NCBI GenBank assembly: GCA_963565915.1
Contig: OY751490.1
Coordinates: forward strand, 3,100,001-3,164,000
Origin: Entoloma clypeatum
Taxonomy: Eukaryota > Basidiomycota > Agaricomycetes > Agaricales > Entolomataceae
Reading direction: 5' to 3'
DNA length: 64,000 nucleotides
A program made the position numbers and the translations under genes. The notes under the pieces are model-generated. The model saw only the letters and a program-made list of their open reading frames with translations. It was not told where the DNA came from and did not search any database. Of the stretch, positions 21,110 to 31,376 are shown piece after piece (the stretch's first letter is position 1; each line of letters begins with the position of its first letter).

Positions 21110-21446
21110 TTTTGTCTCTATGTTATAATATAATTCATTCTGAGTCCCCCACATTATGATGCACATCTCTTGTGTATGAGAAAGACATGACCAAAACATT
21201 ATAATACTACTGGGGCTGTTATAGTATCAGGCTATGTCATGCTATGACAGTACAGTATACTACAAAATGCTATATGACTATGAAATGTTATGTGACTATG
21301 GAATGCTATTTAGCTACAACGGTACCACACTATGGAATGCTATGGAATGCTATAGGACGGTATGGCGCTCCGCGATGCTATGTGGTGCTATGACTTTGAG
21401 TGTGTTTGCTATAGTTTGGTTTGATCAAAATCACAGTTTGCTGATG
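21110..21446 (+). repeat. Family X repeat (GCTATGG words) ending GTTTGCTGATG
   Basis: About 20 degenerate GCTATG/ACTATGG words between 21185 and 21410, then TTGAGTGTGTTTGCTATAG and the terminal GTTTGCTGATG at 21436-21446, as in the copy at 42330-42550. The flanking dinucleotide is TG where TA would be expected. Confidence 0.55.
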
Positions 21447-21757
21447 TGATCACTCTTGGCATGTTCTGAAATGTTGAATCTGGTCAACTCAGTTATTATC
21501 AAATAAATACTTAAATATTTATAAAGATTAAACAAATCTATATGAATATGATGTCAATAAGCCTGGTAACAACAGGCATACTTTGTTTGCATGTCAATCA
21601 ATTGGGATTGGAACAAGCTGCTTAGTTCTGTGGTATTCTGATAACTTTGGATGGTTTATCACAGTCCTCCTACTGTATTATACAGCCACTACAGTTGCAT
21701 CAAGAATGTATGTTATTCTTTTTTCCCGGGCCCTTTTTGCGACCTTGATTGAGGCTA

Positions 21758-22573
21758 CAGTCAACTCCCTCCTAACCCATAGCGATCGGTGGACACCCCA
21801 AGCTATGGGTTATGAGAGAGTATGGGGTACCAGGAAGGACCAATAAATCAAGGTCAAACTTGAAAATTCATTAAAGTACCTGTCTGTGGATGTATTACTA
21901 TGCTACCCGAAGTATTTATGATGACTTGCGAGCGAAATAGTCCGTAATTTCGGTTGGGGTCAAATTCTGAAACTCAACAAGGTGTGTCTGGCGGCCAAAG
22001 GAAGATAATACTGCCTCTAACTTGTGGACAAAGGGATCATCAAGATCCTGAATATACCCTTGAATGATGAGGGCCGCCTGAAGTGCATTGGTGCGTGTGG
22101 GCCGAGTTTCGGCAGCCGTATCATCCTTGTCACTGTCACCCTCGTCACATTCGTTTCTCACGTCCATCACGGCCTCCTCGTCAACGAGATTGCCTGCTCC
22201 ATCTAACCACTCCTCGTCACTTTCTGTGAGTTTTCTGTGGGCCTTCAGGTCTGCCTCGAGCCTTGATTTCCGCTCTAGAACCTGGTTTCGCAAGATCTGC
22301 AAACCCTTCTTTAAAGAACCAAGAGGATTTGTCATGAAAGAATGTTCTGGGTGACCTCATCCAGCACTTCACATCGAAAATTATTATTATATAAGCGGAT
22401 TCCCACCCACATATGTATGGGTTTTGGCCCCAAAAAGGTATGGGTTACGGGGTATCAGAGAGTTATGGGTTTTGGGTCTGATTTTCCTGCGAACCAACTT
22501 GGTGGATCGAAAATTCTATGGGTTTCCACGGTTTATGGGTTACCGGAGCTATGGGTTAGGAGGGAGTTGACTG
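21758..22573 (-). mobile_element. Internally deleted pogo/Tc1-type DNA transposon with TA duplication
   Basis: Perfect terminal inverted repeats of about 26 bases begin CAGTCAACTCCCTCCTAACC at 21758 and end as the complement at 22573, flanked by TA on both sides (21756-21757, 22574-22575). CAGT ends and TA targets are typical of pogo/Tc1-mariner. Subterminal TATGGGTT words occur in several copies at 22405-22560. Only 816 bases long, with the C-terminal part of a transposase left inside. Confidence 0.85.
21916..22335 (-). pseudogene. C-terminal remnant of a pogo-like transposase
   Basis: 139-codon open frame inside the TIR element. The start region (MTNPLGSLKKGLQILRNQV) and the end (DPFVHKLEAVLSSFGRQT, LTPTEITDYFARKSS) resemble the C-terminal tail of fungal pogo/Tigger transposases as I recall them. 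The CENP-B-type DNA-binding domain and the DDE catalytic core are absent, consistent with an internal deletion. It cannot transpose by itself; whether the tail is still expressed is unknown. Confidence 0.6.
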
Positions 22574-22579
22574 TATCTA

Positions 22580-23929
22580 TCTATCTATGTATGATACAGT
22601 CCCACTCTGCACCGAACAATCAATCCAATGCTTCCTTCCCTAAACCCTAGTATATATGTGATGGCCCTGCGCTCTCCTACACGCTGTCCCACCTTGAAAT
22701 GGCAAGCATGGCATTCTATTTACACCGCATACTCTTGTCAATGGATGTGTTTATCCTGCCTAAGATAACATCAATGGCGAGGGGATAATGAAAAAATGTG
22801 CGGGCTTTCGTTGGTATCTTCGAGGTGCACAGTGGCGTTGCTTCATTTTCATTTTGGTAAGATGGACAAATTACGTACCTGCATCAGACTGGAGCTAGCA
22901 CGTGCCATGAATTGATATGGTGAATCATACATATCATCAGGCCCTTGGGGACGGAGAGGGCCGATTCCATTCGAAGGAGCATCAAATAATCCTCTGTCAC
23001 CACCATACCCAATAATAATACCTGCGCCACGGCCACCTCTGTCTGGCAAGGATACCAGAGCCAGGAAGCTAAAACAAGGCAGTGAACTACCCGAATCCTC
23101 CACCTCACCCATGTCATCTCGGAAGCCCTGCGCGCAAGCGTGATGACATCAGAGGGTGTGACAGGGGAGCCTGGAAGGGGGACAAAGATGTGTAGACAAC
23201 AGTGGGAGTGGTGGGGAGGGGATGGCGGCAGGAGGAGGAGCAGTGGTGCTAGTACATACTATGGTTGGCTTTGCCCATGTTTCGTCGGTTTTCCGCAACC
23301 ACCACCACCTCACCTCCGCCACGATGCTCAACTCCCGCCCAGCCTCGATGTCCACCTGCCCTCTTTCGCCCCACTCACAACCCCGCCAGCCCAACACACA
23401 AACCCACCTCATTGACATCATCAACGCCCGCATCCTCTGCATCGCTGGCATCCGTGGCCGTCTCAGGCATCAACAACTTTTTTACGACTCCCGCACTCAA
23501 GAATGTCTCCTGTGTCTGTGTCTGGGCCTCTGTGTCTGTGCCTTACAAAAACCATCCACGGAGTTCTCTGTAGCCTTGTGGTCTTTGGCGTCCACACCCC
23601 ACCAGGGCTCCCAGCCTCCGTGAGAGGGGACTTGGGTCCTTCCGTGGTTGTCGTTGCTTCTGAAGAGGTGTTGGCCATCAGGAGGGGGAATGAGGAGAGG
23701 AGGGATATTGACAGTAGAGCAGATGACCTGGGGGGGATGTGTCTGGGGCGAGAAGATAGCTGTGCGAGATGGGTACATGGTGAGGTGGGGAAGGGTGCAG
23801 TTGCTGATGCGGTTGAGGCCTCCAGCCTCGAGGAAGCCAAAGTCACCGGTGTAGGCCTTGACATTGTGTTGCCCTCCGATCACTGAAGCCACCTCCCCAG
23901 CCACCACTAAAGCCACCACAGAAACCGCC
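22580..23929. other. GC-rich region, possible decayed exons, nothing firm
   Basis: Several overlapping open frames on both strands between 22849 and 23890, none with a domain. On the minus strand the segment could hold the 3' end of the pseudogene at 23930-24904 (Pro/Thr-rich tail) but frames are broken. Confidence 0.3.
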
Positions 23930-24904
23930 TCACACAGAATGCTGGGCGTCGGTGGCCGTGGCAGTGTCTGTGGCTGTTGCAGTGTCTGTGGCCATCCGGG
24001 TGTCTGTGGCCATTCCAATGGGGCTAGTAGCAGAAAGAGTTGTGGTCAAATCTCCAGTGTCATTGTTGTTGTCTCCCCTCCCGTTGGAATCGGGAAGAGG
24101 TTGGTTGGCCATTGTCGGGTGACGGTGAACTGGAAGAAAAGAACATTGTTAGTATGGGGACTGCCTGGGCATCACAGAATGAAATGAAAGACACACATAG
24201 ATCACATTGTCGAGTGCACCGTGCTGAGCAATAGGAACAATTGCAGGCTGGTGGTTGTTAGCAGCAGTGCTAATGGAGGACAACCTGTAAAACCATGATG
24301 GGGAGCCTGTTCATGACATTGGACGTGAGCTGCCCCCCTTGCACTGCAGCATTCAGACCCTTGAAAAAAGCAAACTTTCTGGGGTCGGTTGAGTCCGCTT
24401 AATCAAGTGACGTGAGCTGTTCCACAACGATGTGTGAGTGCCCGATGATCTATCTGGCCTTCCTTGTTTATTTAGCTGCTGCGGAGGTGAAAAGTAATCC
24501 TGCTGTGTGTTGACAAAGGCGCTGGTCTGCCTGTTCTGGATGTTCATCTTGATCCTGAAGGCGGTGTTTGCCTTGATGGTGCCAAAGTTGGCGGGGAAGG
24601 CAAATCTGGTGGAGGGCATGTTGTCGGTGGAGGGCATGGCGCCAATCGGTGGCATGTTACAGGAGCCTGTGAGGATTTGTTTGCCATTGGTGAGGGGGAG
24701 GTTAGGCACAGTGAGGCAGAAGTTGATAAAGTTGTTCATGGATGTGAGAGATGCGACTTGGCCTTCTGTGGGGACGTTTTGACATGACAGAGTTTCCAGC
24801 CTCAGCAGCATTCTACGTCTACAAGAATTATTCTCCCATGATGTGTAAATCATCAGATTCCTTGTAAGCTGCTGGATGGCTTTTTCTCGGTGAGAACCAG
24901 GCAA
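23930..24904 (-). pseudogene. Decayed copy of a conserved fungal protein of unknown function
   Basis: Minus-strand pieces in two frames: VASLTSMNNFINFCLTVP, LTNGKQILTGSCNMPPIGAM and NMPSTRFAFPANFGTIKANT (24780-24520), then IIGHSHIVVEQLTSLD and DPRKFAFFKGLNAAVQGGQL (24450-24320), then AQHGALDNVIYV before a short intron and FTVTRQ (to about 24100). I recognise this as a family common in mushroom genomes, sometimes labelled ribosomal protein S17 by error. A small frameshift near 24455 and an in-frame TAA near 24400 make it non-functional. Followed by a Thr/Asp-repeat tail (MATDTATATDTATATD). Function of the family unknown; it is probably secreted. Confidence 0.55.
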
Positions 24905-25254
24905 TGCGGGGAAAAAGAGTGAATGTCCTGCTCATGTTCATTCATATACGACAAAAGCATCCTGCCCTTTTTGTTGTGGACGATTGATCCTGATATGCTC
25001 TATGGTGCCATAACTTTCAAACCCACGGCGAAGGTTGGGTTCCTTGGCTCCCGTATGCTGCCAGAGAACAAGTCAGGTCAAGACGTCAGGAGCAAGGAGT
25101 GAAGTTGTGTAATGTACCAAGCGGGAAGTAAATAGTGTTTTGTACGGATCTCTAACTGCCTCGGAATCTTCAGAGTGTTTTTCTGGGAGGAGGTAAGGTT
25201 AGGCACAGCAGGAAGAGAACAAATGGTACAGTGAAAATGCACAAGTATTGAGGT
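24905..25254. other. nothing recognised
   Basis: No gene or repeat could be identified. Confidence 0.3.
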
Positions 25255-25690
25255 CTTTGCACTCCCCCACATCCTCTGGCAGAATCCAATAGGAATCCGA
25301 TCGGATTCCTATCAGAATTTCAGCCATATATTTGAGAGAAAATGGCTGAGCCCGGGATTCTAAGTGAGGGGGAGTGTTGAACATATCGCCAGATATGTCA
25401 CATCATGTGTTTAGTCACAGTAAGTGACTATAAGTCACTATTACCATATGTGTGAGTTTATGGTACAGCCACAGAAACAGGACTCTGTTTATACATTGTT
25501 TGTACATGGTCCGTGCACATTATAGATTTGTATAAATACCCATGTATTTCTACCACTAGAATCTTAACTCTTGAACCCCATCTGATAGGAATTCTCTTTC
25601 GGAATGCTCAAATTCCTATAGAAATTCCTATGGAATTTCATAGGAATGCCATCGGAATGCACCCCTCAGGAGTTCCCGAGGGCCATCACA
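25255..25690. repeat. End fragment of the GGATTCC-type TIR element with an embedded LTR-like piece
   Basis: GGTCTTTGCACTCCCCCACA at 25251-25270 matches the left end of the element at 37122. It is followed by the palindrome AGGAATCCGATCGGATTCCT (about 25289-25308) and, from 25560, by more GGAATTCC/GGAATGCC words. In between, a purine tract GTGAGGGGGAG precedes TGTTGAACATATCGCC (from 25374) with TATAAATA near 25530, looking like the 3' LTR of a copia-type element. No coding sequence. Confidence 0.45.
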
Positions 25691-25859
25691 AATAACAAAC
25701 CAAACAACACACCACCCTTTCCTCTCATCCACCACCTCACATGCATCCAGGATGATGCCTGCCAACCACCACACCCAGCGTCGTTGGCTGTGATTGGTAA
25801 GCCCACCTCAACCCTCGTTCCCCATGCACTGACAGACCAAACAACTACTGCCAACGGCT

Positions 25860-26341
25860 GCCACGTCGCCCAGCTGCCCTCGCCATTCCATGTCACAGAA
25901 ACATGATGAGCGAGGCCGCCCCCCGCGTGCAGCCCCCTCCCGACCCACCCCAGCTGCCCTCGCCCTGACACGTCACCAAACCACCATGCGCCGCCACAAC
26001 CACCCTCCCCGCTGTGCCACGTCACAGAACGTGGCCAACAACACCCCCCAGCCACCGTCCAGCCGCCTCCCACCACCTCCACCCACCCTCCACTGCCCTC
26101 TTCCTGCCTCCCCACCTACGTGCACCACCCCCCAGACCCCACCCACCCCTCCTCCTTGCTCCAGGCACGCCACCCAACCCGCCCTGCCGTCCCACGTCAG
26201 GGAAGGCGACCAGCGACACCCCCCAGACGTGTCGGCCACACGCCTGGCCCTGACAGCTGCTGTGTCCCCACGGGAACGCCCGTGCCGCACCCTGCATGCC
26301 CCAGCCGCCGTCCAATCACCCTCCCCGTCGTGCCACGTCAC
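25860..26341. repeat. GC-rich minisatellite with CCACGTCAC words
   Basis: Degenerate units containing CCCTCGCC and CCACGTCAC or CATGTCACAG recur at about 25861, 25950, 26010, 26200 and 26330. No gene. Confidence 0.45.
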
Positions 26342-26579
26342 TAGTGTTTGAGGGTTCGGTTCGGTTCGGTTTTTTGCCTCCGAAAGGCATGGACCAAGAC
26401 CGAGACCGGTCTTTCAAAACCGCAGAACGGCAAAAGACCAGACCGGACCACAAAGGACTGGTCCATTGGACTCACAGAGGGTGGACCGAACCGGTCTGCA
26501 CCGGTCAGAACCGATTTTGTATAATACATTTGATCTAAATATATACTGAGGTCGTACATAATGTCAGTGGGCATGAATA

Positions 26580-27140
26580 GAGGCCGTTGGCTGCCAGTGG
26601 ACGGCCGTGAGAGGGCGTTGCGTGCGAGAAGGGGTGGTTGGACTTGAAGAAAGGGCATTGCGTGCAAAGGGAGGGCGGTGCACACGAAGGAAGGGCGTTG
26701 AGCGCCAGTGGACGCCGTTGGGCGCTAGAGGGGGTCGTTGGGCTTGAAGGAAGGGCGTTGCATGCGAAAGGAGGCCGTTGGCGCAAGTTGGAGGGTGGTG
26801 CACGCGAAGGGAGGGCGTTGCACATGAAAGGAGGGCGTTGGCGCAAGTTGGAGGGCGGTGCGCGCGAAGGAAGGGCGTTGGGCGCTAGAGGGGGCCGTTG
26901 GGCAGGAGAGGGGGCCATTGGGTGCGAAGGGATGCCGTTGGGCGTGAAATGGGGTGTTAGACACGGGTCGTGGCAGTTGGGCATGAGGGGCAGCTGTTGG
27001 GCTCAAATGGAGGGTGTTGGGCACAACTGGACGCCGTTTGGCATGAAAGGGGGCCGTTGGGCGCTAGAGGGGCCCATGTGGCATGAATGGTGGCCGTTGG
27101 GCATGAGTGGTGGCTGTTGGGCGGAAGTGGTGGCCAGATG
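26580..27140 (+). repeat. Minisatellite inside repeat Y
   Basis: More than 25 degenerate units of about 17-20 bases based on GGGCGTTGGGCGCNNGAGG / GGCCGTTGGGCATGA. The inverted copy of Y carries the complementary array at 40720-41180. The long open frames here are artefacts of the repeat. Confidence 0.75.
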
Positions 27141-28581
27141 GAGTGGGAGGGGGGATAAAAGAAGTGTGGGAACATTTCGTTGGCTGTCTGTCGAATTATG
27201 GTTCGAGTTTCGGCGATTGCCGAAAGTGCTCGGCAGTCGATGCTGAGCGATGAACATCAATGAAACATAAGGCCTCGATGCCCAAACCGTGGCATCACAG
27301 GCCTCAAGATAGCTTTGAACTTATGGATAGATGTATATAGAGTCATAAAAAGTATATATATAGTTGGGAACTCAAGCTATGTATACTAGAGAATCTGTAT
27401 TCTAAAATGATGCATCAAAACACACTGTAAATCGTGATGAACAGTGCATCATCATGGGTTTTCTCAAAAACAAAAACAACCTTTTCTTACTTCCTCCCTT
27501 CCACAACCACTGTAGTCTATATGTACTGTATATATACCATGTAACATTGTATGTAAATCTACTCAGACCATTCAAATCAAGCCCAAGGACTTAATAAGGT
27601 GAATAGAAGCAAAATAGGTCGAAAATTTGACCAAAAAATTTTGTTTCAGCTTTGGATTCTCCTCATTCAGGGGACCTCACAGCACATCTGTTTTTCAAAT
27701 TTGGTGCATTCATTATGGAGATATAACACTTTTACTGAAATATGCACATTTCATCATTTCTATCTTATCTAGAGATCTAAAAATTATACAAGGTGTTTCA
27801 GAAGGTGAATACATATATATTGATGAGTTCTATCATGTTAAAATATTATTAGATCATGAGGAAGGCACCGCGTGCGCCTGCATGAGGCATTTGCACATTG
27901 TTTACTGTTGTTTGGTGTAAAGCGTCGCATCGCTATATGCTCAAATCTGTGGCGAAAATTCATAAAATAAATACATATTTATTGACATATGATACTCTGG
28001 TACATAATTGATATAGTCTGTAAGCTTACTTCCTCATGTGTAGCCATATTAAGGAGAAATGCGATGTTTTTTGAGTTTGTTTACATATATTTGACACATT
28101 TGATGCACGCGTGTCGCGCATCATCCAACATTGAATCGACACATCCACCCATTGCTCGCTCCGCGATGAGAGGCAGATATAACAAAACTAACACAGTAAT
28201 AATAGTACAGATACAAAAAAAATAACACTGTAATCATATGTTTTAGCTATGTTTTCACCATGTTTCACTTAGTTCTTAACCTTTGTGACTCTGAGCAAGA
28301 GTTTATATACAAGCTAGAAATGTATTCCACTCAGTTGTAGCTTCAAAACAAGCCTTAGACCAATGAAATAGGACTATAAATATCTAAAATATTATGCAGA
28401 TTACTGAAAAATCTCCAAAAATTGTAGAATATTAGGGGGGGGTTGGAGGTGTATCCCAAAGGGCAAAAAGACCGGTATAGACCTGTTTAGACCGGTCTTT
28501 TTGCGGTCTAAGTCAAAAAAAAAATCTAGACTGAACTGCAGTCTAAATTTTCTAAAACGTATAGACCTTAGACTGCGGTTC

Positions 28582-28949
28582 TGTTACGGACTAACGACTA
28601 CGGACGTATACGCTTACTTTTTCACTTTTACTCATCGGCCCCCGCTTACACATATCGTATTATACTTTATTTCCTTTAGTATACTTCGCTCCCGCGCTGA
28701 CTCGCTTTCCGCAGCGGTCTGACTCATTCCGCAGTCGTCTTACTCAGACGCACTGCCTTCCGCAGTTATCTTACTCAGATACACTGCCTTGCGCAGCACT
28801 GACTCATATGCTATCGCCTATAGTCAGTACCTATATAAACCCTTTGTACTATAGCTAGATTCCTTAGATTTAGCAATCACATTGCTCTTCGCCTTTCCAT
28901 CTTCCTGCATACTCTGCCCGAACCTTGGAACGGTTTGTTACGCATAACA
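28582..28949 (+). mobile_element. Solo LTR of family B
   Basis: 368 bases with the same ends and, by eye, the same sequence as the LTRs of element B, flanked by GGTTC on both sides (28577-28581, 28950-28954). It results from recombination between the LTRs of a complete insertion in repeat Y. Confidence 0.95.
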
Positions 28950-29027
28950 GGTTCAGTCCAACGTGGTCTATTTTTCAGTTCAGTTCAGTCCAGTTCAGGT
29001 CTATGTAGACTGAACCTTTGAACACTA

Positions 29028-29329
29028 CGATGAGGTGGCCGCTGCGCAAGGCGCATCGGGCAAGGGATCGGGGGAGCCGCAGGCGGAAAAGAAGAAGAGG
29101 GCGACAAAGAAGAGGAAGGTGGAGGAGGTGTCGGCGATGGTTGGAGAGGGGTCGGGAGTCGGGGTCGGGGTCAGGGTCGGCGCCTGCGATAGGTACATTG
29201 TGAAGGGTGTCGAGTGTGAACATGATGAGTGAGTTCTTCTTTTGGTTTGTCTTTTCTGTTTTAACCTTTTGTTTTAGGAATAAGTCGTCCTGCAAGGGTT
29301 GTATCAAAGACAAGAAGAAGTGCGAGGTC
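29028..29329 (+). pseudogene. Zn2Cys6 coiled-coil gene fragment, left part (interrupted by element C)
   Basis: Matches the accessory gene of element D (49046-48150) from residue DEVAAAQG on: GSGEPQAEKKKRATKKRKVE, CDRYIVKGVECEHDE, then an intron (about 29229-29278, GTGAGT...TTTTAG) and NKSSCKGCIKDKKKCEV. The second cysteine of the cluster is Tyr here, so metal binding is probably lost. The 5' part is missing; the fragment begins right after the end of repeat Y. Element C sits inside it with the target duplication AGGTC, and the gene goes on at 35813. Confidence 0.75.
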
Positions 29330-29677
29330 TGTTACGGACTAACGACTACGGACGTATACGCTTACTTTTTCATTCTTACTCATCGGGCCCCGCTTACCTA
29401 TATTCTATGACACTCTACTTCCATTAGTATACTTCGCTCCCGCGCTGACTCGCTTCCCGCAGTCGTCTTACTCAGACACACTGCCTTCCGCAGTTATCTT
29501 ACTCAGATACACTGCCTTGCGCAGCACTGACTCATATGCTATCGCCTATAGTCAGTACCTATATAAACCCTTTGTATTGTAGCTAGATTCCTTAGATTTA
29601 GCAATCACATTGCTCTTCGCCTTTCCATCTTCCTGCATACTCTGCCCGAACCTTGGAACGGTTTGTTACGCATAACA
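29330..29677 (+). repeat. 5' LTR of element C
   Basis: 348 bases, TGTTACGG...GCATAACA. Compared with B it lacks 20 bases carrying one TGACTCA box, and differs in a block of about 60 bases near the start. Confidence 0.93.
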
Positions 29678-29737
29678 AGTTGCTAAATCTCATTAGGTTC
29701 GCCCAGAGCGAAGAGAGCAACTACCAGACGTGTTAAG

Positions 29738-30466
29738 ATGTCGCGCTTCTTTGAAGACTTCACCAGTAACCCATTCGCCACGCCAGAAGCCCGACAGGAG
29801 GAGCTAAGTCCTCGAGACAGTATCGATTTTACACTCATCCAGCAGTACATCGAATTGGAGATCCGTCGCATCCTACAGCAGGTGCTTGACGAAGAACTAG
29901 ACAACGACGAGCATCGCCCCCACAGCGAGATAGCAGAGAGCATCCATCTTGCTCGACAACACCAGATCGCGCGCTACAACGCCCGACAGAACGAACTCGA
30001 AAGCTTTCGCGTTCAAGAAGGACCTCAGACAGGTCGGATCACAGAGATCAGAGAGTTTATCGGTGTCCAGACAACCGTTATCAGAAGATTGATTAGGACG
30101 CTCACATCGAGACGTCCCAGAGCCGCATCACCACGTCTTACTCGAAGCAGCAGATCTACGCCCACTTCACCACCAATGAGCAACAGACCGAGTACAACCG
30201 TTGGGCACGAAACGAGAGACTTGACCCCTTCTCGCGACCAACAGACGCGCAGGAACAGAGATTCCTTAGAGATCTACAGAGGAAATACCCCGAACGTTTT
30301 GCCACCGATTCCGCCGACGAGTCCCCTGACGAATTTACTTTTGACTCCGCGCAGTGAGATACTGAACAGACGCCTAGAACAGGGACCAATCCTCAACCCC
30401 TACCTGTATCCCGAACCCCATCTTCATCCCAACAACCCGACACCTCTCCTACTCCGCAGGCTCTAG
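29738..30466 (+). other. Upstream open frame in the leader of element C
   Basis: 242 codons, start MSRFFEDFTSNPFATPEARQ; stop two bases before the gag ATG. In the presumably less decayed element B the start codon is ACG and the frame has no ATG, and both ATG codons in C (29738 and near 30175) arose at positions that are ACG in B. Residues 1-120 read protein-like and helical; the last third is Pro/Arg-rich and probably a shadow of the gag frame. A C-to-G change makes TGA at 30355 in the gag frame. Confidence 0.4.
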
Positions 30467-30468
30467 AC

Positions 30469-31335
30469 ATGGCAGAAGCACCGACAGTGCAAACGATGGA
30501 TACATCCAAGATCATCAAAGATCCTGGGATGTTCAAAGACAGACACACCTTTGACGAGTGGTGGAAAGCCACCAAACTATACATCAGGTTCCAGAAGGGC
30601 CTGTCCGACGATCAGAAGATCCTGGCGGTGTTATCCCGCATGATGGAAGGGTCCGGTAAACACTGGGCCAGCAACAAGTTAGACGATCTTGCCACCGATG
30701 GCGAGAACATCACCTGGTTAGGGTTCTCAGACGACATCGCTACACGATTCTCTATTGCCAACAAGTCAGCAGCGGCTAAGGTGAGACTCGAAGTCCTGAA
30801 ACAGGAGAAACGCACCATTGACGAATTCTTGGACGAATTCGAAGAGCTCTTGAAGCTGTCAAACCTTGGCGAAGAAACTGGGAAATACATCCTGGAAAAG
30901 AACGTCAACCGCAGAATTTCTGAACAAGTGGCTAGCGATGGCAAGACATACACCGATTACGCAAAGGAGATCCGAAACAAGGGACGACAGATGGAGGGAC
31001 ATGCATTAGTCATCCGAGGGGGTGGCGACACACGCACCGGATCGGGCACCACTTATGGTGGTCAAGGCAAAGCCATGGAGATCGACAAAGCAGGAGTAGC
31101 CCGTTGCTACAACTGTCAGCACTTTGGTCACCTTGCCAAAGACTGCAAAGCCCCAAAGAAGAAAGATGGTCGTAAGTGTTTCAACTGCGACCAAGAAGGA
31201 CATATCGCGCGCAACTGCCGCAAGCCGAAGAAGAACTCTGGAAAGATTAGGAAGGTGTCTGATGGAGATACCGATGATGATGAAACCATCACCATAGAGA
31301 CCGATGAGAAGGATTTTCCCGAAGGGTCCGATTAA
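30469..31335 (+). CDS. gag: Element C Gag
   Basis: 288 residues, nearly identical to the Gag of B, with the same capsid region and two knuckles; the first reads [14 protein letters not shown] (Arg to His outside the metal ligands). No stop codon. The upstream open frame with its own ATG could lower translation of this Gag compared with B. Possibly still able to make protein although pol of this copy is dead. Confidence 0.9.
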   Translation: MAEAPTVQTMDTSKIIKDPGMFKDRHTFDEWWKATKLYIRFQKGLSDDQKILAVLSRMMEGSGKHWASNKLDDLATDGENITWLGFSDDIATRFSIANKSAAAKVRLEVLKQEKRTIDEFLDEFEELLKLSNLGEETGKYILEKNVNRRISEQVASDGKTYTDYAKEIRNKGRQMEGHALVIRGGGDTRTGSGTTYGGQGKAMEIDKAGVARCYNCQHFGHLAKDCKAPKKKDGRKCFNCDQEGHIARNCRKPKKNSGKIRKVSDGDTDDDETITIETDEKDFPEGSD

Positions 31336-31376
31336 ACGACGCTAAGTCGCGACCCTTATCCATTAAACGAACTCGC

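Larger units (their letters stand above)
26342..29027 (+). mobile_element. hAT-like non-coding repeat Y, plus-strand copy, with a nested solo LTR
   Basis: Starts TAGTGTTTGAGGGTTCGG at 26342 and ends ...CTTTGAACACTA at 29027; both ends are rich in GGTTCGG/AGACCGGT words. It contains a minisatellite (GGGCGTTGG-type units, 26580-27140) and a long AT-rich part (27300-28430). 26342-28260 is repeated in inverted orientation at 41462-39530. No ORF of substance. The 8-base flanks (CACGTCAC, CGATGAGG) do not match, so this may be two fused ends. Confidence 0.55.

Noticed and set aside
21185..21420. CRISPR-like array
   Set aside because: The GCTATGG words are short and degenerate, without regular spacers, in a eukaryotic genome.
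26680..27246. Long open frames rich in Gly/Arg on both strands
   Set aside because: They arise from the GGGCGTTGG minisatellite; all frames are open because the repeat lacks stop words.
30156..30389. Minus-strand gene in the leader of element C
   Set aside because: No homologous frame is kept in B and the plus strand has better coding signals.
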